Assembly (NCBI GenBank): GCA_021201295.1
Contig: JAJQFE010000023.1
Span: 124,001-188,000, forward strand
Direction: 5' to 3'
Origin: Tannerellaceae bacterium
GTDB taxonomy: Bacteria > Bacteroidota > Bacteroidia > Bacteroidales > Tannerellaceae
Length of the DNA stretch: 64,000 nt
A model generated the notes under the pieces. That model was not told where the DNA came from. It made no database searches and saw nothing but the letters and a program-made list of their open reading frames with translations. Shown here in pieces: positions 59,480 to 64,000 of the stretch (position 1 is its first letter; the number at the start of each line of letters is the position of its first letter). A program made the translations under genes and the position numbers.

Positions 59480-60220
59480 ATGCTGAGAGCACTTTATATA
59501 ATCTACATCTGTCTTGTTTTTGTACCTGTCTTTTTGGTACTTACCCTTATCACAGCCCTTGTAACTATAGTCGGTTGCCTGTTAGGCGGGGAGAAACTAT
59601 TTGCTTATTACCCGGGAATGGTCTGGTCGCGGCTGGCCTGTTATCTGGCGCTTTGTCCGGTCCGGGTCAAAGGCCGGGAACATATTCAACCGGGTCAGCC
59701 TGTTATTTTTGTAGCCAATCATCAAGGAGCTTTTGATGTTTTTCTGATTTATGGCTTTCTGGGGGTTCCGGTTAAGTGGATGATAAAAGCTAGTCTACGT
59801 AAGATTCCCTTTGTCGGGGCGGCCTGCCGGGCTGCCGGTTTTATTTTTGTGGATAATGCTACGGTGAAGAGTGCTGCCCGTAGTGTGACGGAAGCGGAAG
59901 GGGCTATACGGAAGGGAGCGTCTGTGCTGGTTTTTCCGGAAGGCTCCCGTACCTATGACGGAAAGATGATTCGCTTTAAGAAAGGGGCTTTTCAGATGGC
60001 GGTCGACCAGCAGGTCCTTGTTATACCTATTACTTTGAATGGCCCTTATAAGGTGTTACCGATAGATTCGATACATCTGGAGCCACATCGCATGGAGATG
60101 GTGATTCATCCTCCGCTTTCTTCGGAGGGAGTTCCGAATTCTCCCCGGTCTGTACAACAATTTGCTAACCAGGCACAGGAGATGATTGCTTCTGCTTTAT
60201 GGGAAGAGTTTAAGGAATAG
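59480..60220 (+). CDS. plsC: 1-acyl-sn-glycerol-3-phosphate acyltransferase family protein
   Basis: 246 residues. N-terminal membrane segment (LVFVPVFLVLTLITALVTIVG), catalytic NHQGAFD (HX4D) and substrate motif FPEGSR. Makes phosphatidic acid from lysophosphatidic acid at the inner membrane, or acylates another lipid. Ends with TAG. Its last 115 bp are overlapped by the converging frame of the Wzi-type gene, probably because of a frameshift in that gene. Confidence 0.92.
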   Translation: MLRALYIIYICLVFVPVFLVLTLITALVTIVGCLLGGEKLFAYYPGMVWSRLACYLALCPVRVKGREHIQPGQPVIFVANHQGAFDVFLIYGFLGVPVKWMIKASLRKIPFVGAACRAAGFIFVDNATVKSAARSVTEAEGAIRKGASVLVFPEGSRTYDGKMIRFKKGAFQMAVDQQVLVIPITLNGPYKVLPIDSIHLEPHRMEMVIHPPLSSEGVPNSPRSVQQFANQAQEMIASALWEEFKE

Positions 60221-61710
60221 GACTTACCAGTTTTTAATATGCCTGTTTTCCTGACTCCTAAGCTGAAACCGATACCTTTATCAAACATGGTTCCGGTATC
60301 CGCAGCCATAGTTCCGGTAAATTGCCAGCCGGGTAACCCGGGATGACGGTAAGTAATATCAATCAGGCTGGATGTGCCCGTTTGTTTTTCTAAGAAAGGC
60401 CGGGAGTGGAGTCCCCAGCTATTCATCACGGTAAATAACAGGCGGTAGCTGACTAAGGAGTTGATATCTCCTTCGGCTCCGATATGCCAGTCTTTTATCC
60501 GGTTATTTTTGAACCCGACTGTTCCATCTTCATTATATTCCGGAGAAGGAGTCAAAGGTGAACCTAATCCCCGGTTAAAGTAAGAAACTCCGGTGGTATA
60601 CTCTCCGTTGTTGTAATAATTATCGTTTCCTCCTCCCCGGCCCGGATGTGCATCGTGGTCAAAGAGAATAAAATGGAAGGGTCCGGATTGATCTCTGGTG
60701 TCTATATATTCAAAGACTACTTTTTTTAACCAGGGAGTGCCGGGAATGGTCAGTTCAAGTCCCCATAAACCATCCATCCGGTTTTGAAATTCCATTCCGG
60801 ATTTATCATCAAAATAGCGTTGGTGGTAGGCACTGAGTTTCCACTCTTCCCATTGGTAGTTTAACCGGAAGTCATAGGAACCGTAATGATTTCCCAGGAC
60901 ATTGATCTGATCGCTTTCAGTCGCACCGTCACCTCCTTTTTTACCCATCACGATACGAACGAAATCTTTCAGGGACTGGGGTTGTTTTCCTATGTTATCG
61001 TCGGTAGATGTTCCTCCCCATTGTGCCCAGTGCTGGAAGCCAAATTCTACGGAGAGGGGAAAGTGGTTCTGTGTATCTTCTATTTTCAGGTGCAGGGATT
61101 TGTGATGCCAGAGTACATTTTTGGTATAGGTATCATTGGACGTGACAAAGTGTTCCAGGTATTTGGTGTCAAAAGAGCGCCCTAAGGCAAAGTCTCCTCT
61201 TAGTTGCAGCCAGCCTTTGGTGTAGGGCACTAAGGTATATTCCGGAATGCTGAGGTTTATTTCCGGAATGGGACGGGCGTTGGAGGATAAAACCAGATCC
61301 CCGGAACTTAATGTCCGGTTCCATAAAGAACTGTATTTTTCTTTACTGCCTATGGTTAACAGGAGGGCTTTGTAGCCTGCTTCCGCATAGATCTCCTGGA
61401 TATATATATTTCTGTAACGGGGACCTGCCAGTACGAGATCCAGTCCTGCATCCCAGTGGAATCCCTGGCCGAATACCTGATTGTGAAAGACTCCTGCTTC
61501 CAGGTAACCGTTGTTTGCTTCTAAAGGAACTTTGCCGTATCTGTTACTAACCATCCAGAAGGGAGTGTTTTTCCCGGTGGCCAGTGAACCGAATCCTTCT
61601 ACTTTATAGCTGGTGCTGTTTTCTGTGATCGACTCCTTTTTCTGAGCATGCAGGGAAGGGGTGAGAAGAAAGCCGGCTAAACAAATACAGATCAGATATG
61701 AAGTTTTCAT
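60106..61710 (-). CDS. Capsule-assembly Wzi-family outer-membrane barrel
   Basis: 534 residues from ATG 61710 (MKTSYLICICLAGFLLTPSL, cut at HAQ); the 10-codon longer start lies in the upstream spacer. Barrel strands with the family pattern (FGSLATGKNTPFWMVSNRYG; SWGLHSRPFLEK) follow. It probably binds surface polysaccharide. The last roughly 38 codons are antisense to plsC and not family-like; adding one G near 60242 would give RKTGHIKNW and a stop at 60234-60236, so the 3' end is probably frame-shifted. Confidence 0.85.
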   Translation of the reverse strand: MKTSYLICICLAGFLLTPSLHAQKKESITENSTSYKVEGFGSLATGKNTPFWMVSNRYGKVPLEANNGYLEAGVFHNQVFGQGFHWDAGLDLVLAGPRYRNIYIQEIYAEAGYKALLLTIGSKEKYSSLWNRTLSSGDLVLSSNARPIPEINLSIPEYTLVPYTKGWLQLRGDFALGRSFDTKYLEHFVTSNDTYTKNVLWHHKSLHLKIEDTQNHFPLSVEFGFQHWAQWGGTSTDDNIGKQPQSLKDFVRIVMGKKGGDGATESDQINVLGNHYGSYDFRLNYQWEEWKLSAYHQRYFDDKSGMEFQNRMDGLWGLELTIPGTPWLKKVVFEYIDTRDQSGPFHFILFDHDAHPGRGGGNDNYYNNGEYTTGVSYFNRGLGSPLTPSPEYNEDGTVGFKNNRIKDWHIGAEGDINSLVSYRLLFTVMNSWGLHSRPFLEKQTGTSSLIDITYRHPGLPGWQFTGTMAADTGTMFDKGIGFSLGVRKTGILKTGKSYSLNSSHKAEAIISCAWLANCCTDRGEFGTPSEESGG

Positions 61711-61880
61711 GTAATAATATAAAATGTAAATAATTGACAAAGGTACAGATTAAAACTTATCCGGGAAATTTTTCGCTGGTTTACCTGCCGGTAAAAGCCC
61801 TGGAGCTACTATGTGAAAAACAACCGGATGCAGCCTTTTGTTCCTTCCGGGTATATAACGTTAGGTTTAGGGACTTTATT

Positions 61881-61911
61881 TTTTACAAGTCGAAAACTTT
61901 CTGTACGTTTG
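61881..61911 (+). promoter_or_regulatory. Promoter of the glycosyltransferase gene
   Basis: TTTA (61881-61884), 19 nt, TACGTTTG (61904-61911), 28 nt before ATG 61939. It lies inside the longer open frame and so decides the start. Confidence 0.65.
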
Positions 61912-61938
61912 TACCTGTTAAAAACAGTACATCTGCAC

Positions 61939-63117
61939 ATGGAAAAGTTTTTTTCTTTTACGGCATTGGAGTGGATAGGGTTGGGTCTGGTCTCTGTGTT
62001 TTTTACTATACAGATTATTTATTATTCAGTCATTTATTTCCGTCCTTACCGTCTGGAAAAGAAACAAGGGGTTGACCGGTTTTCTTCTGCTGCCCCGGAG
62101 CCGCCTGTTTCGATTATTGTATATGCCAGGAATGAATCCTTTAATTTGCAGCAAAACCTGCCTGCACTGTTAACACAGGATTATCCGGGTTATGAGGTGA
62201 TTGTGATCAATGACGGGTCTACGGATGAAAGTGAAGATGTGCTGAAATTACTGGAAAATAAGTATAAACACCTTTATCATACTTTTATCCCTCAGGATTC
62301 TAAATATCTGAGCCGGAAAAAGCTGGCTCTTACGGTGGGGATGAAGGCGGCTAAAAATGATATATTATTGTTTACCGAAGCCAATTGTTATCCGGTGAAT
62401 ACGAACTGGATCCGTGCTATGGTGCGGAATTATGCTCCGGATACGGAGATGGTCCTGGGATTTTGCAGTTATCCGGAAACGAAAGGTCTCTTTCATAAGT
62501 TAGTGGCGTATGATAACCTGTTGTCCGGGCTGGAATATCTGTCAGCAGCTATTGCCGGACATCCTTACACAGGGAATGGCAGAAATTTATCTTACCGGAA
62601 AGAATTGTTTTTCAGGAATAAGGGATACCGGAATTCGTTAAGCCTACATGCGGGGGAGGACGATCTTTTTATTAATGCGCTGGCTCATAAGAAAAATACA
62701 CGGGCGGAGTATTCCCGGGAAAGTCTGACGGAAATGATTCCTTTCAACCGTTTTTCCATGTGGAAGGAAATGAAAGTTTCCCGTGCTGCGACTCAGCGGT
62801 TTTATACAGGTGGGGTATTGACCTTTTACCGGTTGAATACTTTTTCTTTTTTCTGTTTCCTGATAGGGATGATTGGTCTGATAGTTGCCGGATGCTATGG
62901 TCATTTGTTCGTAGCCGGGATGGCTGTTCTTTTATACCTGTTCTTATATCTGACGAAAGCCATTGTTCTACGGAAATCGTCTCTTTTACTTAATCAAAAG
63001 CCTTTGACGGGGTGGTTGCCTTTGCTGGAAATTATTCTACCGGTCTTTCATGTATATGTTCGTCTTTACCGGGTGTTCCGGGGGAAAAACGATTTTACTT
63101 TTAATATGGGTCGCTGA
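61939..63117 (+). CDS. Membrane-associated family 2 glycosyltransferase
   Basis: 392 residues. One N-terminal membrane helix (WIGLGLVSVFFTIQIIYYSV), GT-A domain with VSIIVYARNESFNLQQNLPA, VIVINDGSTDESEDV, FTEANCYP and the acceptor segment HAGEDDLFINA, then two or three C-terminal helices (FFCFLIGMIGLIVAGCY; FVAGMAVLLYLFLYL). Donor and acceptor unknown; adds sugar to a lipid- or surface-linked glycan. ATG 61939 is chosen over the 5' extension because the promoter overlaps the latter. Confidence 0.9.
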   Translation: MEKFFSFTALEWIGLGLVSVFFTIQIIYYSVIYFRPYRLEKKQGVDRFSSAAPEPPVSIIVYARNESFNLQQNLPALLTQDYPGYEVIVINDGSTDESEDVLKLLENKYKHLYHTFIPQDSKYLSRKKLALTVGMKAAKNDILLFTEANCYPVNTNWIRAMVRNYAPDTEMVLGFCSYPETKGLFHKLVAYDNLLSGLEYLSAAIAGHPYTGNGRNLSYRKELFFRNKGYRNSLSLHAGEDDLFINALAHKKNTRAEYSRESLTEMIPFNRFSMWKEMKVSRAATQRFYTGGVLTFYRLNTFSFFCFLIGMIGLIVAGCYGHLFVAGMAVLLYLFLYLTKAIVLRKSSLLLNQKPLTGWLPLLEIILPVFHVYVRLYRVFRGKNDFTFNMGR

Positions 63118-63126
63118 GGGATTTTA

Positions 63127-64000
63127 TTATTCAAAACGAATACTCTGGGCCGGATCAATTTGGGTAATCAGGTAAGAGGGGCCTAACATCATAAGCATGG
63201 AGGCGGTTAATGTTCCTATATTCAGTAAGATAAGGGAAAGTAGGTTCAGGTCAACCGGAACTGCATTCAGATAATAGGTAGCAGGGTCCAGGGTTAAGAT
63301 CTGAAACCTGGATTGCAGGAAACAGAGGGAGATCCCTATCAGGTTGCCCCATATCATGCCTTTTCCGATCAGAAAAAAGGAGACGTAGAGAAATATTTTA
63401 CGGATACTGGTGTTGTCTTCGCCTAAGGCTTTCAGGATTCCGATCATATGGGTTCTTTCCAGGATAATAATGAGCAGGCCGGATATCATGGTGAAGCCTG
63501 CGACTGCCAGCATCAGGACCAGGATGACTACCACGTTCATATCTAATACCTGGAGCCAGTTAAAGATCATCGGGTTTAACTCTTTGATGGAACGGACATA
63601 GAAAGAGTTTCCGTTCCGGTCCTGTTTTTCTATCAGATCGAAATAGAGATCTTCTGCCATATCATCCAGCCGGTTGTAATTATCTACTACTAATTCCAGC
63701 CCGCTGACTTCGTCCTGTTCCCAGCCGTTGAGCCGGCGTACCTGTTTGATATCCCCGATGACAAATAATTTATCATAATCGAGGAAGTCTGTTTCATAAA
63801 TACCTGTGATCGTAAATTTACGTGCCCGTACCTCTTCCTGTACAAAATAGGTCAGGAATGAATCGCCGGTTTTCAATCGTAGCAGATCAGACAGGTATTG
63901 AGAGATAATTACATCGGTGGTTGTATTTTTCGGATGAATGGTAAATAGGTCTCCTTCTTTCAAGTTCTCACGGAAAAATGTCCAGTCAAAATCCTGGTCG
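63127..64000 (-). CDS. FtsX/LolC-type ABC transporter permease, 5' end cut by the window
   Basis: The frame is open to the window edge (upstream reads DQDFDWTFFRENLKEGDLF), so the ATG at 63963 is internal. Periplasmic domain (KARKFTITGIYETDFLDYDK), then membrane helices (VVVILVLMLAVAGFTMISGL; GKGMIWGNLIGISLCFL; LLNIGTLTASMLMMLG) with the characteristic RTHMIGILKALGEDNTSIRKIF, end TQIDPAQSIRFE. Members release lipoproteins to the Lol pathway. It converges with the glycosyltransferase across 9 bp. Confidence 0.92.
   Translation of the reverse strand, partial: DQDFDWTFFRENLKEGDLFTIHPKNTTTDVIISQYLSDLLRLKTGDSFLTYFVQEEVRARKFTITGIYETDFLDYDKLFVIGDIKQVRRLNGWEQDEVSGLELVVDNYNRLDDMAEDLYFDLIEKQDRNGNSFYVRSIKELNPMIFNWLQVLDMNVVVILVLMLAVAGFTMISGLLIIILERTHMIGILKALGEDNTSIRKIFLYVSFFLIGKGMIWGNLIGISLCFLQSRFQILTLDPATYYLNAVPVDLNLLSLILLNIGTLTASMLMMLGPSYLITQIDPAQSIRFE

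Overview
The window comes from a member of the Bacteroidales. The supporting evidence is SusC/SusD with an ECF sigma/FecR pair, Mfa-type fimbrillins, a Wzi-type outer-membrane barrel, 6-bladed-propeller lipoproteins, a DUF3467 gene near rpoC, and many promoters of the Bacteroidetes form TTTG-N17-23-TAnnTTTG. The genus cannot be fixed from the sequence. Propionate-type metabolism (B12-dependent methylmalonyl-CoA mutase) and a sulfatase-linked glycan locus suggest a gut-type commensal.

Layout. 0-13 kb: 3' part of the mutase gene, a broken esterase, a cobalamin riboswitch with no obvious B12 gene behind it, two outer-membrane barrels (one frameshifted), priA, a low-molecular-weight phosphatase, a 7TM-HD phosphodiesterase, gltX and waaA. 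13-22 kb: accessory envelope genes, including a broken C1 peptidase and a broken CBM9-like protein, then a serine hydrolase/gamma-carbonic-anhydrase/aminopeptidase P cluster, then a 700-bp gene-free stretch rich in repeats. 22-37 kb: the conserved core block rpsU-xerC-hpf-tRNAs-tuf-tRNA(Trp)-secE-nusG-rplKAJL-rpoBC, completely intact. 37-43 kb: a broken AraC regulator, a candidate small RNA, DUF3467, an M64 peptidase, a pirin, an unusual guaB and tRNA(Phe). 43-51.7 kb: a polysaccharide-utilisation-type locus (sigma, FecR, SusC, SusD, Ser-type sulfatase). 52-57 kb: an Mfa-type fimbrial operon in which three of four genes are disrupted. 57-64 kb: exonuclease, HU-like protein behind three 21-bp-phased palindromes, a 56-residue membrane protein, an acyltransferase, a Wzi-type barrel, a glycosyltransferase and the edge of an FtsX/LolC-type permease.

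Two themes stand out. First, at least nine accessory genes carry frameshifts or in-frame TAG codons, while every translation and transcription gene in the roughly 15-kb core block is clean. This looks like real decay and/or homopolymer phase variation rather than uniformly poor sequence. Second, several regulatory structures are not explained by ordinary annotation: an orphan riboswitch, a phased palindrome array with a covarying base pair, a candidate small RNA flanked by its own promoter and terminator, and a perfect 19-bp hairpin inside the fimbrial operon. All homology statements are from recall of family motifs; no searches were run.
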